Part shown: positions 25,245-34,218 of the stretch, piece after piece
Numbering within the stretch: position 1 is the first letter of the stretch
Layout: each line of letters begins with the position of its first letter
NCBI GenBank assembly: GCA_018335855.1
Contig: JAGXRM010000044.1
Location: 49,809-113,808 of the forward strand
DNA from: Clostridiales bacterium
GTDB taxonomy: Bacteria; Bacillota; Dethiobacteria; Dethiobacterales; Dethiobacteraceae
DNA: 64,000 nt
Direction of reading: 5' to 3'
The notes under the pieces: generated by a model
What the model was told of the DNA's origin: nothing
Database searches by the model: none
What the model saw: only the letters and a program-made list of their open reading frames with translations
Program-made: the position numbers and the translations under genes

Positions 25245-25874
25245 GTGTTTACTACCAACATTGGAATTCTGAGCCTGATTGCGGTTACAGCATTAGTCTA
25301 TCTTGGCTTTTTGCACCGTGTGCTGGACAGGATGCGACTGACGAAAATGCAGGCCTTAATCATTCTATTGGCCATGCTTGTTGCCGGGTTCCTGCCGAAC
25401 ATTCCTATTTATGCCGGTCTGTCGGTCAATGTCGGCGGAGCCCTGGTTCCCATAGCTGTGGGATTTTACTTAATTATCACCGCTGACGAAGCCCAGGAAA
25501 AACGCCGGGCGTTGATTACCGCCGGCGTCGTCGCTGTTCTTGTTTACTTAACAGAAAAAATACTTCCGTTGGAACCGGGTGCACTTGGGTTCGACCTGGA
25601 TCCACTCTTTGTGCCGGCAGTCATCGCCGCCGCCACTGCTTATGTCCTGGGCCGTTCACGCCGGGCAGCATTTGTTGGTGGTGTATTTGGTGTTATTTTA
25701 ACGGATTTGATCGCATGGAGTGAAAACCTGATTCTCTACCAGCTTCATGTACCCATTGTATTGGGTTCTACCGGGGTTTTTGGTGCTGCGGTCATCGCCG
25801 GGATGGGCGCTGTACTGATAGCCGAATTGGCCGGTGAAATACTGGAGCGCTTACAAGGAGGCCCGCGCGCATGA
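25245..25874 (+). CDS. DUF1614-like multispanning membrane protein
   Basis: A 209-residue membrane protein with about seven hydrophobic segments, resembling DUF1614. GTG 25245 follows AGGAAGGTG and its stop overlaps the start of spoIIP by four bases, so the two are translationally coupled. In sporulating Bacillota a gene of this type is often found next to spoIIP, so a role in engulfment or the spore envelope is likely but not proven. The charged loop ADEAQEKRRA lies between segments. Confidence 0.75.
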   Translation: MFTTNIGILSLIAVTALVYLGFLHRVLDRMRLTKMQALIILLAMLVAGFLPNIPIYAGLSVNVGGALVPIAVGFYLIITADEAQEKRRALITAGVVAVLVYLTEKILPLEPGALGFDLDPLFVPAVIAAATAYVLGRSRRAAFVGGVFGVILTDLIAWSENLILYQLHVPIVLGSTGVFGAAVIAGMGAVLIAELAGEILERLQGGPRA

Positions 25875-27682
25875 AACGAATTGCATTTAGCCTGATGGCA
25901 CTAATTATAGTATTTACGGTTATTGTTACGTTTCATCCGTCCATGTCTGTTGTTACCCGCTCCTTACTGGAGTTTTACGAAAATATTGAGATGGGTGAAA
26001 TTTCAAGAGAAGATATCGCCGCGGAACGCTACTGGACAATGGTTGATGAGGACGGACAGGAAATTACGGTGACCGGCCGCAAAATCCATGTCGGTGACGA
26101 ATACCTTACGTCCGACAACAAACTTTACCGTGTGTTTCGGGTTGAGGGACGGACCGCCTATGCCCGGTTTATCAGGGAAGTCGGCGCAATTTTTGAGGAA
26201 GATTCGCCGGGTATTTTGGTGGGCCTGCGGGAGCGGTTTACTTCCGGTGTCCGTACAGTACAGCAGCAGAATGAAAACGGAGACGAAGCCGAAGAAGAAG
26301 ATGAAGTCGAAGACGAGGAAAACGAGGCCGAAGATGAAGCAGAAGACGAAGACGAACAAGAATTGGAGCCAGAAGAAGAGCCGCAGCGGTTAATAGGCAT
26401 ATACCACACACACAATGCAGAATCGTATGTACCAACCGATGGTACTGACAGCATTTTTGGTGAAGGCGGTATCCATTCTGTAGGCGGTTCTTTTACTGCG
26501 GCGCTGGAACAGAAAGGGATTAATGTTGTGCATGATGAAACGCTTCATCTCCCCCATGACCGCGGTGCTTACAGGCGCTCCCGTGTTACTGCGGAGCAAC
26601 TGCTGGAACAGGGTCCGGATGTTATCTTTGACATTCACCGCGATGCCACGCCACCGCAAGTATATGCCACGCAAATTGAAGATGAGCCGGTCACTCAGAT
26701 ACAGTTTGTGGTGGGTCGCCAAAACCCGAATATGCGGGTCACCCGTCAATTTGCCCTGGACTTAAAACAAACAGCAGATCAAATACATCCGGGGTTGGTC
26801 AAAGGGATATTTATGGCCCGGGGTGGCTATAATCAGGATCTGACGCCGATGAATCTTCTCCTGGAAGTGGGGGCTCACACAAATTCCCGGGAAGCGGCAG
26901 AAGGCGGGGCAGCTTTTTTTGCTGACGTTGTCTCCTTTTATTTTTACGGCCCGGAAGATGAAGAGGGCAAAATTGCTGCCCCCTCGCCGGAAACTCCCGG
27001 TCAGGGGCCGGGTCGGGGACCCGGTGGATTAACACAGGTGGGTGAGCAGGCCGCCCGAGCCAATATTTTCTGGATTCTCGGTGTTACCGCTTTTATTATC
27101 GTTGGATTTCTTCTGCTTAATGCTATCACCTGGGAAGAAATAAAGATTGCGTTGGCGCCATGGTTAGAGAAAGTCCGCCACTTTTCGAGGCAGGGAGACC
27201 GTCTGCTTGAACCGTATCAGGCAAAAATATTTGAGGCAACACCGGCGCTGAGAGAAGGGTTGTTTAAGATTGACGTAGTTTTGGCACCTATTCTGGAAAA
27301 AATCAGGGAAGCAACCATGGCAATGGCTAGTACAGCAAGCAGAGGTGACCGCTACCTGGAACCGGTGCAGGAAAAAATCAGGGAAGTATCCCTGATAGTT
27401 TATAATACATTACGGGAAGGCGACCGTTACCTTGAGCCGTTGCAGGAAAAAATCAGGGAAACATCGCATATGAGTTATGATAGATTGTATGAAGCGGACC
27501 GTGCCCTGGATCCGGTACAGGAAAAAATCAGGGAAACGTTTCAGACTGGTTTTGATAAACTGTATGAAGCGGACCGTGCCCTGGAACCGCTGCAGGAAAA
27601 AATCAGGGAAACGGCCCTAATGATTAAAGAAAGAATCATGGAACTATATCTAAGCATCAGTGACCGCAGAAGGTTAAAGTAA
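25871..27682 (+). CDS. spoIIP: SpoIIP-like peptidoglycan hydrolase with acidic linker and C-terminal 25-residue repeats
   Basis: Engulfment enzyme that cuts peptide stems and glycan strands in the septum under sigma-E. An N-terminal membrane anchor is followed by a short domain, a very acidic linker (residues about 139-173) and the amidase domain, with zinc-type His in YHTHNAES (near 178) and the NLLLEVG segment. Unlike ordinary SpoIIP of about 330-400 residues, this 603-residue protein has a second hydrophobic segment near residue 398 (IFWILGVTAFIIVGFLLL) and then six 25-residue repeats (442-591) of the type ADRALEPLQEKIRE. ATG 25871 is coupled to the preceding gene. The SpoIIP domain is clear; the repeat tail is novel. 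Confidence 0.88.
   Translation: MKRIAFSLMALIIVFTVIVTFHPSMSVVTRSLLEFYENIEMGEISREDIAAERYWTMVDEDGQEITVTGRKIHVGDEYLTSDNKLYRVFRVEGRTAYARFIREVGAIFEEDSPGILVGLRERFTSGVRTVQQQNENGDEAEEEDEVEDEENEAEDEAEDEDEQELEPEEEPQRLIGIYHTHNAESYVPTDGTDSIFGEGGIHSVGGSFTAALEQKGINVVHDETLHLPHDRGAYRRSRVTAEQLLEQGPDVIFDIHRDATPPQVYATQIEDEPVTQIQFVVGRQNPNMRVTRQFALDLKQTADQIHPGLVKGIFMARGGYNQDLTPMNLLLEVGAHTNSREAAEGGAAFFADVVSFYFYGPEDEEGKIAAPSPETPGQGPGRGPGGLTQVGEQAARANIFWILGVTAFIIVGFLLLNAITWEEIKIALAPWLEKVRHFSRQGDRLLEPYQAKIFEATPALREGLFKIDVVLAPILEKIREATMAMASTASRGDRYLEPVQEKIREVSLIVYNTLREGDRYLEPLQEKIRETSHMSYDRLYEADRALDPVQEKIRETFQTGFDKLYEADRALEPLQEKIRETALMIKERIMELYLSISDRRRLK
27194..27643 (+). repeat. Six tandem 75-base coding repeats in spoIIP
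   Basis: Units begin at 27194, 27269, 27344, 27419, 27494 and 27569, each encoding 25 residues with the shared core EPxQEKIRE. The last four are most alike; the first two are diverged. Confidence 0.9.
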
Positions 27683-28456
27683 TCACTGTTTTTTCCGCTG
27701 GGCTCCGTCACTGGAGTCAATATAATAATCCTTTTTATAAAGCAGTTCGGAGATAGGCATAATCTTGTAACCGTTTTCTGTCGCATAGGCGATAATTTCC
27801 GGGAGAGCGTCTGCGGTATAGCGGCCGTTATTATGAAACAGGACAATAGCACCGGGATGCATCTTTTCCGTTACCCGCTTAATAATCGTTCCTTCGCCCA
27901 AATCCTTCCAGTCCAAGGAATCAATACTCCACTGGATTGTCAGGTAGCCTAACTCATCGGCTACCTCAATCACCTTATTGCTGTACTCCCCAAAAGGCGG
28001 CCGGAAGAGAAAGGGTTCTTTGCCGGAAAGATCCGTCAGTGCCGAGTGGACCCGTTCCAGCTCTGTTTTAATGCCTGCTTTATCCAGGGTGTTTAAATGA
28101 GGGTGTGTAAATGTGTGGTTGCCCAGTTCGTGGCCCTCGGCCACGATTTTTTTTACCAGCTCGGGATATTTTTCAATCCAGAAACCGGTAAGAAAAAAGG
28201 TGGTTTTAATCTCGTTTTCGCGAAGTATATCCAGGATTTTTCCCGTATACTCATTACCCCAGGAAGCATCAAAGGATATAGCAATCTTTTTATCTTCCAT
28301 GTCCACGAAATAAATGGGCACCCGCCTGTTCCTTCCCGTCACATCCAAAACCACTCCCGGCCAAAACACGCGCAACGTCGCCGCCGTCAAAACCAGCGCC
28401 ATCACCAGCCACAACAAAGCCCGCCTCTTCCGGTTCATCACCAAACTGACAATCAC
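27683..28456 (-). CDS. Polysaccharide deacetylase, PdaB-like
   Basis: NodB-fold enzyme of the PdaB group, needed in Bacillus to keep spore cortex. Motifs in order: KKIAISFDASWG (Asp), ELGNHTFTHPHL (metal His pair), LFRPPFGEYS, WSIDSLDW and IVLFHNNG. One N-terminal membrane segment (about 15-32) anchors it outside the cell. GTG 28456 lies seven bases after GAGGAGG; ATG 28462 is too close to that site. It converges with spoIIP, whose stop lies one base from its own, consistent with a shared sporulation context. Confidence 0.9.
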   Translation of the reverse strand: MIVSLVMNRKRRALLWLVMALVLTAATLRVFWPGVVLDVTGRNRRVPIYFVDMEDKKIAISFDASWGNEYTGKILDILRENEIKTTFFLTGFWIEKYPELVKKIVAEGHELGNHTFTHPHLNTLDKAGIKTELERVHSALTDLSGKEPFLFRPPFGEYSNKVIEVADELGYLTIQWSIDSLDWKDLGEGTIIKRVTEKMHPGAIVLFHNNGRYTADALPEIIAYATENGYKIMPISELLYKKDYYIDSSDGAQRKKQ

Positions 28457-28476
28457 CAACATCCCTCCTCAATCAA

Positions 28477-28577
28477 CTGCAACCCCGGGGACGGTTCCTA
28501 AAGTTGCAGTTTTGCAACTCGAGGAACCGTCCCCGGATTGCAATTTTGCAACTCGAGGAACCGTCCCCGGATTGCAG
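28477..28577. repeat. Three copies of the GGGGACGGTTCC-type palindromic repeat
   Basis: One direct copy (28477-28509) and two inverted copies (28510-28543 and 28544-28577) of the unit seen at 3543-3671, here with GGACGGTTCCT cores and TGCAA ends. They sit just upstream of the - strand deacetylase gene. Confidence 0.9.
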
Positions 28578-28756
28578 TTATTAAAAGGTATTCTTTTTTT
28601 CTGAGGTTATGCCGCACAATATCGCACATTTTCGCATATAATGGGTATTTTGTTCACATTGCAGGAGATTACTAGCCTCTTGTCGAAACCTTCCCTTTTA
28701 TAAACGGAAAATTGACTTTCACGGTAAATAGGTGAAACGGTTAGGAGGGCTATATC

Positions 28757-30055
28757 TTGTATTGGAATCGGGAAGCGGAATGTATGTCAAGGGACCGTAT
28801 GCAGGAAGTACAGCTTCGGCGGTTGAGAACGACGGTAGAACGGGCGTTTAACAATGTTCCCCATTATCGCCGGGTATTGCAGTCTCAGGGAATGGAACCG
28901 GGTGATGTGAGAACGCTGGATGATCTGGCTAAGTTGCCGTTTACAGTAAAAAAGGATTTTCGGGATAATTATCCCTTCGGTCTGTTTGCGGTGCCCCAGA
29001 ATGAAATAGTTCGGTATCACTCTTCGTCGGGAACCACCGGTAAACCCACCGTTGTGGGATATACCCGTAATGATTTGGCAATGTGGGCAGAGTTGATGGC
29101 CCGCTCTCTGGTCAGTGCCGGAACCACCCGCAACTCGGTGGTGCAAAACGCCTACGGGTATGGCCTGTTCACCGGCGGACTGGGTGTCCACTACGGGGCG
29201 GAACTGGTTGGTGCTGCTGTTATCCCTATATCCGGGGGCAATACCCAGCGTCAGGTTATGGTGATGAAGGATTTTGGCACCGATATTCTCACCTGCACAC
29301 CGAGTTACGCGCTTTTCATTGCGGAAGTGATTGAAGAAATGGGGATAAAAAAAGAAGACCTGCGTCTTAAAGCCGGTATCTTTGGCGCCGAGCCATGGTC
29401 AGAAAATATGCGTCAGCAGATTGAAACCAGGTTGGGTATTACAGCTATTGATATATATGGTCTCAGTGAAATTATCGGTCCCGGGGTGGCAATTGAGTGT
29501 GAAGAAAAATGCGGCTTGCACATTTTTGAAGATCACTTTATGCCTGAAATTATCAATCCCGGCACCGGGGATGTCTTACCGTACGGGGAGAAGGGCGAAC
29601 TGGTGCTCACTACAATATCTAAAGAAGCCCTGCCCATTATCCGCTACCGTACCCGGGACATTACCACACTGACGGTTGAACCCTGCATCTGCGGCCGGAC
29701 TCACGTACGGATGGATAAAGTGACCGGGCGGAGCGATGACATGATTATTATCCGCGGCGTCAATGTTTTCCCCACTCAGGTAGAGAGCATATTGCTGGAA
29801 ATTGGTGAAACAGAGCCACACTACCAGCTAGTCGTCACCCGCCAGGGAAGCCTGGACATGCTGGAAATCCAGGTGGAAGTGTCAGAGCGGATGTTTTCGG
29901 ACAAGATAAAACGCTTGGAAGAACTGGAGAAAAAGATTCACTCCCAGGTTGACAGTATCCTGGGAATCAGCGCCAAGATCCGGTTAGTGGAACCCAAAAG
30001 CATCCCCCGGAGCGAAGGGAAAGCAAAACGCGTTATTGATAAACGAGAAATTTAG
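28757..30055 (+). CDS. paaK: Phenylacetate-CoA ligase
   Basis: Adenylate-forming enzyme that joins arylacetates such as phenylacetate to CoA with ATP. The AMP loop is [17 protein letters not shown], the central motif [11 protein letters not shown], and the C-terminal domain has [22 protein letters not shown] 28757 follows TTAGGAGGG. The 432-residue length fits PaaK. It overlaps no other gene, but hisC starts 14 bases on; with an aminotransferase as partner the pair could act in aromatic amino acid fermentation or salvage, which is inference. Confidence 0.93.
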   Translation: MYWNREAECMSRDRMQEVQLRRLRTTVERAFNNVPHYRRVLQSQGMEPGDVRTLDDLAKLPFTVKKDFRDNYPFGLFAVPQNEIVRYHSSSGTTGKPTVVGYTRNDLAMWAELMARSLVSAGTTRNSVVQNAYGYGLFTGGLGVHYGAELVGAAVIPISGGNTQRQVMVMKDFGTDILTCTPSYALFIAEVIEEMGIKKEDLRLKAGIFGAEPWSENMRQQIETRLGITAIDIYGLSEIIGPGVAIECEEKCGLHIFEDHFMPEIINPGTGDVLPYGEKGELVLTTISKEALPIIRYRTRDITTLTVEPCICGRTHVRMDKVTGRSDDMIIIRGVNVFPTQVESILLEIGETEPHYQLVVTRQGSLDMLEIQVEVSERMFSDKIKRLEELEKKIHSQVDSILGISAKIRLVEPKSIPRSEGKAKRVIDKREI

Positions 30056-30068
30056 TGGAGGCCATTTT

Positions 30069-31166
30069 ATGAGTAAAGAACTGAACCGTAAGTGCATTCT
30101 ATCCATCAAACCGTATGTGCCCGGAAAACCGGTGGAAGAAGTGGAGCGGGAACTGGGCATTAGCAACGTGGTTAAACTGGCGTCTAACGAGAACCCCTTA
30201 GGGCCGGCTCCCAAGTCAATTCAGGTTATGCATGACCTGGTGGACAAAGTTGCTGTTTACCCTGACGGAAACTGTTATTATCTTAAAAATGCCATTTCGG
30301 AACACCTGGACGTAACACCGGCAAATTTAATTATAGGTAACGGTTCCGACGAAATCATTAAATTGATTGCCGAAGCTTTTCTCGAAGAAGGGGAAGAAGC
30401 CATTGTTGCTGACCCCACTTTCTCAGAATACGACTTTGCCATTAAAATTATGGGCGGTCGTACCATTGTCGTTCCGACAAAAAATCTGACCCACGATTTA
30501 TCTGCGATGGCTGCGGCTGTAACGGATAAAACGAAACTTGTCTTTATTTGCAACCCCAATAACCCCACCGGAACCATGGTTAGCAAAAGCGAGACGGATG
30601 CATTCCTGGCAAGCATTCCCGAAGACGTTATCACCGTTTTTGATGAAGCTTACTACGAGTATGTGACCGATGAGGAATATCCGCAAACGCTGGAATATGT
30701 GAACCAGGGCAAAAATGTCATTGTCCTGCGGACGTTCTCCAAGATTTACGGCCTGGCGGGACTCCGTGTTGGCTACGGTGTCGCAAAGCCTGAGTTGATC
30801 GGCTTGGTTGGCCGCGTGAAAGAACCGTTTAATGTTAACATGATGGCACAGGGTGCTGCTTTTGCTGCGCTGGACGACCAGGACCACGTGGTCCGTAGCC
30901 GTGCATTAAACGAAGAAGGAAAGGAGTTCTTAGCCAAGGAGTTTAACCGACTTGGCCTTTCCTTTGTTCCCACCCACGCCAACTTTGTCTGGGTTCAGAT
31001 TAAAGCCGACTGCCAGAAAGTATTTGCCAAAATGCTCCGCCGCGGCGTGATTGTCCGTACCGGTGATATCTTTGGCGCTCCTGACGTAATCAGGGTGACC
31101 ATTGGCACACCCGGGCAAAACCAACGCTTCATCGAAGTCCTCGAGGCCGTCCTGGCAGAGGAATAG
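30069..31166 (+). CDS. hisC: Histidinol-phosphate aminotransferase
   Basis: PLP aminotransferase (fold type I, HisC group) of 365 residues that makes histidinol phosphate and often also accepts aromatic amino acids. It shows VKLASNENPLGPAPK, the NPNNPTGT motif, DEAYYEY and the PLP Lys in LRTFSKIYGLAGLRVGY. ATG 30069 follows GTGGAGG. No other his genes are near; coupling with paaK suggests use in aromatic amino acid metabolism. Confidence 0.93.
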   Translation: MSKELNRKCILSIKPYVPGKPVEEVERELGISNVVKLASNENPLGPAPKSIQVMHDLVDKVAVYPDGNCYYLKNAISEHLDVTPANLIIGNGSDEIIKLIAEAFLEEGEEAIVADPTFSEYDFAIKIMGGRTIVVPTKNLTHDLSAMAAAVTDKTKLVFICNPNNPTGTMVSKSETDAFLASIPEDVITVFDEAYYEYVTDEEYPQTLEYVNQGKNVIVLRTFSKIYGLAGLRVGYGVAKPELIGLVGRVKEPFNVNMMAQGAAFAALDDQDHVVRSRALNEEGKEFLAKEFNRLGLSFVPTHANFVWVQIKADCQKVFAKMLRRGVIVRTGDIFGAPDVIRVTIGTPGQNQRFIEVLEAVLAEE

Positions 31167-31194
31167 CCAGCCTATACGATACTTGTTAAAGTTC

Positions 31195-31224
31195 TTGACA
31201 GAAGAGGGCATTACTCGCTAAAAT
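31195..31224 (+). promoter_or_regulatory. Promoter of the thiamine operon
   Basis: TTGACA (31195-31200) and TAAAAT (31219-31224), 18 bases apart, lie just upstream of the TPP riboswitch. Confidence 0.7.
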
Positions 31225-31245
31225 GGTAGCAGATAACTAAATATA

Positions 31246-31338
31246 CCTAGGGGTGCCTGTAAGTGCGGGCTGAGAGGCGGGGGCGATACCCGGCCAACTC
31301 TTTGAACCTGAGATGGATAATACCAGCGTAGGGAAGGA
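31246..31338 (+). ncRNA. TPP riboswitch (THI element)
   Basis: The conserved pieces appear in order: AGGGGTGCC, GCGGGCTGAGAGG, GATACCC, CTTTGAACCTGAGATGGATA and ATACCAGCGTAGGGAAGG. They form the thiamine pyrophosphate aptamer. A terminator at 31367 follows before thiM, so TPP binding is expected to stop transcription of thiM-thiW-thiC. Confidence 0.97.
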
Positions 31339-31366
31339 CCGCAGGCGGAAGTCGGGATTATACGAT

Positions 31367-31404
31367 AACCGTGGACTGGAAACCGGTCCACGGTTTTAAT
31401 TTTT
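31367..31404 (+). terminator. Riboswitch expression-platform terminator
   Basis: AACCGTGGAC (31367-31376) pairs with GTCCACGGTT (31386-31395), followed by TTAATTTTT. It lies between the TPP aptamer and thiM. Confidence 0.8.
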
Positions 31405-31448
31405 CTGTAAGAAAAAACGCGCAGTACGTTTATTGGAGGAGGCTTGTC

Positions 31449-32249
31449 ATGGATATTGCCGGAATGCTTACAAAAGTCAGGGAAAAGAGGCCGCTGGTCC
31501 ACCATATCACCAATATGGTTACTGCCAGCGAATGTGCCAACATTACACTGCTGGCCGGCGGGCTCCCGGTGATGGCCCATGCACCGGAGGAAACGGCGGA
31601 AATGGTGGCCCACGCCGGTACCCTGGTGCTCAATATCGGTACACTGACTCCGGCCCAGGTGGAAGCCATGCTTAGTGCGGGGAAACGGGCCAATGAACTG
31701 GGTGTGCCGATCGTTTTGGATCCGGTAGGTGCCGGGGCGACAACGCTGCGCTCGGTAAGCGCCCGGCGACTCCTGGATGAGCTTACAATCAGTATTATTA
31801 AAGGTAACGCTGCAGAAACGGCGATTCTGGCCGGAGGGGCAGCGGAGATTAAAGGGGTGGAGTCGCTGGCTGTTTCCGGAGACATCGCTGCCCTGGCTGC
31901 GGCACTGGCCCGGGCGAAGCAAACGGTGGTCGCTGTCACCGGAGCACAGGATATCATTACTGACGGTCACCGTCTGATAGAAGTGTCCAACGGGCACCCG
32001 CTAATGGCGGCAGTGGTTGGCACAGGTTGTATGTCTGCTTCAATAATCGGATGTTTTGCCGCCGTGACCGATAACCGGTTGGATGCGGCCGTAGCGGCTT
32101 TGGTCGTCTTTAATGTGGCGGCGGAACTGGCTGCCCCCCAAGCAGCCGGTCCGGCATCTTTTAAGGAGCGGCTTTTTGACGAATTGTATCGGCTCGAGCC
32201 TGCTGTTGTAACAGCTCGACAAAAAATTACAGAAAGGGTGATTTCCTAA
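31449..32249 (+). CDS. thiM: Hydroxyethylthiazole kinase
   Basis: Phosphorylates 4-methyl-5-(2-hydroxyethyl)thiazole for thiamine salvage. The ribokinase-like fold shows PLVHHITNMVTASECANITL, LDPVGAGATTLR, IKGNAAETAIL and VVGTGCMSASIIG with the catalytic Cys. ATG 31449 follows GGAGGAGG, giving 266 residues. Under TPP-riboswitch control with thiW and thiC. It salvages thiazole, while thiC supplies pyrimidine. Confidence 0.96.
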   Translation: MDIAGMLTKVREKRPLVHHITNMVTASECANITLLAGGLPVMAHAPEETAEMVAHAGTLVLNIGTLTPAQVEAMLSAGKRANELGVPIVLDPVGAGATTLRSVSARRLLDELTISIIKGNAAETAILAGGAAEIKGVESLAVSGDIAALAAALARAKQTVVAVTGAQDIITDGHRLIEVSNGHPLMAAVVGTGCMSASIIGCFAAVTDNRLDAAVAALVVFNVAAELAAPQAAGPASFKERLFDELYRLEPAVVTARQKITERVIS

Positions 32250-32737
32250 TGCCAGTAAAAAAACTCACATCTCTGGCATTGCTCATTGCCTTGGGTACAG
32301 CTGCCGGCGTTTTTTCTTTTCCGGTGGCCGGTGCAAGGATTTTCCCGGTGCAGCATGCCATTAATGTGCTGGCTGCCGTGCTATTCGGTCCGGCACCGGC
32401 CGTCCTTGTTGCCTTTTGTGTGGCACTGTTGCGTAATCTTCTTGGCACAGGGAGCATTCTGGCGTTTCCCGGTGGAATGTTCGGCGCCTTAACTGCCGGC
32501 ATATTCTACCGGTACAGTGGCAGGGAGAGTTTGGCTGCAATAGGGGAAGTGGCCGGCACCGGGTTTCTGGGCGCTCTGGCAGCCGTCCCCGCTGCCCGCT
32601 TATTGCTGGGGCGTGATGTATTGGCCTTGGCGTATGTGATCCCGTTTACAGTAAGCAGCCTCAGTGGTGCAGCTGCCGGTCTTTTGCTTTTACGTTTTGT
32701 TGCCGCACCAGAGAGAAAATCGATGGAGAGGGTTTGA
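32249..32737 (+). CDS. thiW: Energy-coupling factor S component ThiW
   Basis: Substrate-specific membrane protein of the ECF type, predicted to import the thiazole moiety of thiamine and to work with a shared EcfAAT module encoded elsewhere. The 162 residues form about six hydrophobic segments, with [20 protein letters not shown] and [12 protein letters not shown] as S-component segments. Its ATG overlaps the thiM stop by one base, so kinase and importer are coupled, fitting uptake and trapping of thiazole. Confidence 0.92.
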   Translation: MPVKKLTSLALLIALGTAAGVFSFPVAGARIFPVQHAINVLAAVLFGPAPAVLVAFCVALLRNLLGTGSILAFPGGMFGALTAGIFYRYSGRESLAAIGEVAGTGFLGALAAVPAARLLLGRDVLALAYVIPFTVSSLSGAAAGLLLLRFVAAPERKSMERV

Positions 32738-32741
32738 TTCT

Positions 32742-34040
32742 ATGACACAAATGATGAAAGCAAGACAGGGTATTATTACCCCGGAAATGGAGAAGGCTGC
32801 AGCGATTGAGAATGTTCCCGTGGAGTTTATCCGTGCAGGGCTGGCCGTCGGTACTATCGTCATTCCGGCCAATGTGAATCATACATCCCTTGAACCGTGC
32901 GCCATCGGACGCGGGTTGAAGACTAAAGTAAACGCCAATATTGGCACATCCACCGATTTTCCCGATGAATCGGTAGAGTTGTACAAGTTACAGGAAGTGA
33001 TTGCAGCCGGTGCCGATGCGGTGATGGATTTGTCAACTGGCCCGGAAATTACCCGAATTCGTCGGAAGATGCTGGCGGCATCACCTTTGCCGGTTGGCAC
33101 CGTGCCCATCTATCAGGCTACTGCTGAAGCCAATGTTCGATACGGAGCCATGGTTAAGATGACGGCAGACGACCTGTTTGGTGTCATTGAAGAACAGGCC
33201 AAAGACGGGGTAGATTTTATTACGGTTCACTGCGGCGTCACCCGACAGGTTGTGGAACTGCTGCGTCGCCAACGCCGTGTGACCGACATTGTCAGCCGGG
33301 GCGGAGCGTTTCTAACCGGATGGATGCTGCATCATAATGTAGAGAACCCTCTTTATGAACGGTACGATGAATTGTTGGATATATGCGAGCGTTATGATGT
33401 GACGCTCAGCCTGGGTGACGGTCTTCGTCCCGGCTGTCTGGCAGACGCCACCGACGGACCTCAGATTCAGGAACTGCTGGTTCTGGGCGAACTTGTGGAC
33501 AGAGCCAGAGCCCGGGGAATTCAGGTCATGGTGGAAGGGCCGGGGCATGTGCCCCTCCATCAGGTACAGGCCAATGTGGAACTGCAAAAGTCTGTCTGTA
33601 AGGGAGCACCTTTCTATGTGCTGGGGCCCCTGGTCACCGATGTGGCACCAGGATACGACCATATTACAGCTGCCATCGGCGGGGCACTGGCCGCCTGGGC
33701 TGGCGCAGACTTCCTTTGCTATGTAACGCCGGCGGAGCATTTAGGGCTCCCCAATTCCAAGGATGTCCGTGACGGCATTATGGCCTCCCGGATTGCCGGT
33801 CACGCCGCGGATATTGCCAAAGGGGTACCCGGCGCTGCGGAGTGGGATCTGTCCATGGCCAAAGCGCGTAAAGCTTTGGACTGGGAAGGGCAGATTGCTC
33901 TCTCGGTGGATCCGACCCATGCTGCCGCTGTCCGGGCAGAAAAGAACCCCGACCACAGGAAGGAATGTTCCATGTGCGGGGAGTTTTGCGCCATGCGTGT
34001 TGTGTCAGAAGCCTTGGGGACCGAACCCGAAACCTGCTAA
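32742..34040 (+). CDS. thiC: Phosphomethylpyrimidine synthase
   Basis: Non-canonical radical SAM enzyme that turns aminoimidazole ribotide into HMP phosphate, the pyrimidine part of thiamine. Family segments include [35 protein letters not shown] and [17 protein letters not shown]; the C-terminal [10 protein letters not shown] holds the CX2CX4C ligands of the 4Fe-4S cluster. ATG 32742 follows GGAGAGGG, giving 432 residues. Last gene of the riboswitch-controlled operon; thiD and thiE are not in the window, but thiL lies 1.5 kb downstream. Confidence 0.97.
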   Translation: MTQMMKARQGIITPEMEKAAAIENVPVEFIRAGLAVGTIVIPANVNHTSLEPCAIGRGLKTKVNANIGTSTDFPDESVELYKLQEVIAAGADAVMDLSTGPEITRIRRKMLAASPLPVGTVPIYQATAEANVRYGAMVKMTADDLFGVIEEQAKDGVDFITVHCGVTRQVVELLRRQRRVTDIVSRGGAFLTGWMLHHNVENPLYERYDELLDICERYDVTLSLGDGLRPGCLADATDGPQIQELLVLGELVDRARARGIQVMVEGPGHVPLHQVQANVELQKSVCKGAPFYVLGPLVTDVAPGYDHITAAIGGALAAWAGADFLCYVTPAEHLGLPNSKDVRDGIMASRIAGHAADIAKGVPGAAEWDLSMAKARKALDWEGQIALSVDPTHAAAVRAEKNPDHRKECSMCGEFCAMRVVSEALGTEPETC

Positions 34041-34160
34041 GGCCGTTGAAAAAGGCGCATGACTTTGTCGCCGCGAAACCCCGACATCCTCGACGTATAT
34101 TAAATACGCCTGCGCGCCGGGGTTCCTTGCTTCGCGTCCTGCATCCTTTTTGAACGGCCT
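34040..34160. repeat. Long palindromic repeat with core TACGCCTGC
   Basis: Outer arms AGGCCGTTGAAAAAGG (34040-34055) and CCTTTTTGAACGGCCT (34145-34160), inner arms AACCCCG and CGGGGTT (34077-34083 and 34118-34124), and a central CGTAT/ATACG pair give one nested hairpin of about 120 bases starting in the thiC stop codon. A shorter relative lies at 46125-46175. Confidence 0.8.
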
Positions 34161-34185
34161 GTAAGATGTATTGATTGTAATTTAA

Positions 34186-34212
34186 AGCCCCCACAAATGG
34201 GGGCTGGTTTTT
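34186..34212 (+). terminator. Terminator between thiC and the PRC-barrel gene
   Basis: AGCCCCCA and TGGGGGCT pair around a four-base loop and are followed by GGTTTTTG. It may act in both directions, since the next gene converges. Confidence 0.7.
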
Positions 34213-34218
34213 GTAGCT

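Noticed and set aside
26158..26454. Antisense Ser-rich open frame opposite the SpoIIP acidic linker
   Set aside because: It is the complement of Glu/Asp-rich codons, a low-complexity shadow without a ribosome binding site.
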